Part shown: in pieces, positions 6,176 to 6,231 of the stretch
Layout: each line of letters starts with the position of its first letter
How positions within the stretch are numbered: the first letter of the stretch is position 1
Origin: Chitinophagaceae bacterium
GTDB lineage: Bacteria > Bacteroidota > Bacteroidia > Chitinophagales > Chitinophagaceae
Direction of reading: 5' to 3'
Assembly: GCA_025351145.1 (NCBI GenBank)
Contig: JANXWM010000326.1
Span: 1-6,231 of the forward strand
Length of the DNA stretch: 6,231 nucleotides
Position numbers and translations under genes: made by a program
The notes under the pieces: generated by a model
What the model was told of the DNA's origin: nothing
What the model saw: the letters and a program-made list of their open reading frames with translations, nothing else
The model's database searches: none

Positions 6176-6231
6176 TTTTGGCACCGGCGATAGTATATAA
6201 ATGAAGCTTCAGTTGTGTCACTCACTTGTAC
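6176..6231. repeat. Left arm of a diverged inverted-repeat element, copy 3 (cut by the window end)
   Basis: The last 56 bases align without gaps to the left arm of copy 1 (1605-1660). They share TTTTG, CCGGC, the AATATGTATGAAGCT-like stretch and a diverged core, GTTGTGTCACTCACTTGTAC, which differs from the copy 1 core in four of 20 positions. I count 42 of 56 matches. The right arm, if present, lies beyond the window. It begins six bases after the TolC gene stop codon, so any following efflux gene is separated from it by this element. Confidence 0.7.

Noticed and set aside
6171..6180. AAAATTTT after the TolC gene stop as a terminator
   Set aside because: It is a short AT palindrome without a GC stem or a following T-run.

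Overview
The window looks like a chromosomal segment from a Bacteroidota bacterium, most likely a Chitinophagaceae-type member of the Sphingobacteriia/Chitinophagia. The basis is the DnaX N-terminus and overall protein style, TAnnTTTG-like promoter boxes instead of Shine-Dalgarno sites, AT-rich intergenic DNA and a TetR-TolC efflux arrangement. The taxonomic call is an inference from recognition, not from a search.

Layout. Positions 1-1565 (minus) carry most of the E2 subunit of the pyruvate dehydrogenase complex. It has two lipoyl domains, and its C-terminal catalytic end runs off the left edge. Positions 1566-1965 are a 400-bp gap largely filled by an inverted-repeat element. Positions 1966-3777 (minus) encode DnaX, the DNA polymerase III clamp-loader tau subunit, transcribed toward the E2 gene. 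Positions 3778-4115 are a divergent intergenic gap with a second inverted-repeat element of the same family. Positions 4116-4748 (plus) encode a TetR-family repressor, followed after 60 bp by a TolC-like outer-membrane efflux protein at 4809-6170 (plus). The last 56 bases are the left arm of a third, diverged member of the repeat family.

How the parts relate. The E2 and DnaX genes are core housekeeping genes that happen to be co-oriented. The TetR and TolC genes form an efflux module. The same TTAAC-N3-GTTAA dyad sits at the same place in the promoter region of both genes, which suggests the repressor controls itself and the efflux gene. Adaptor and pump genes would be expected to the right of the window but are not visible.

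Main points for a second look: (1) a family of intergenic elements built from near-identical 19-23-bp inverted arms around unrelated interiors; (2) a run of nine A residues in dnaX exactly where the clamp-loader core ends, with a stop codon close behind in both alternative frames, which would yield a gamma-like short protein; (3) matching promoter-operator sequences upstream of tetR and the TolC gene. I see no RNA genes, CRISPR arrays, transposase genes or other clear mobile genes.
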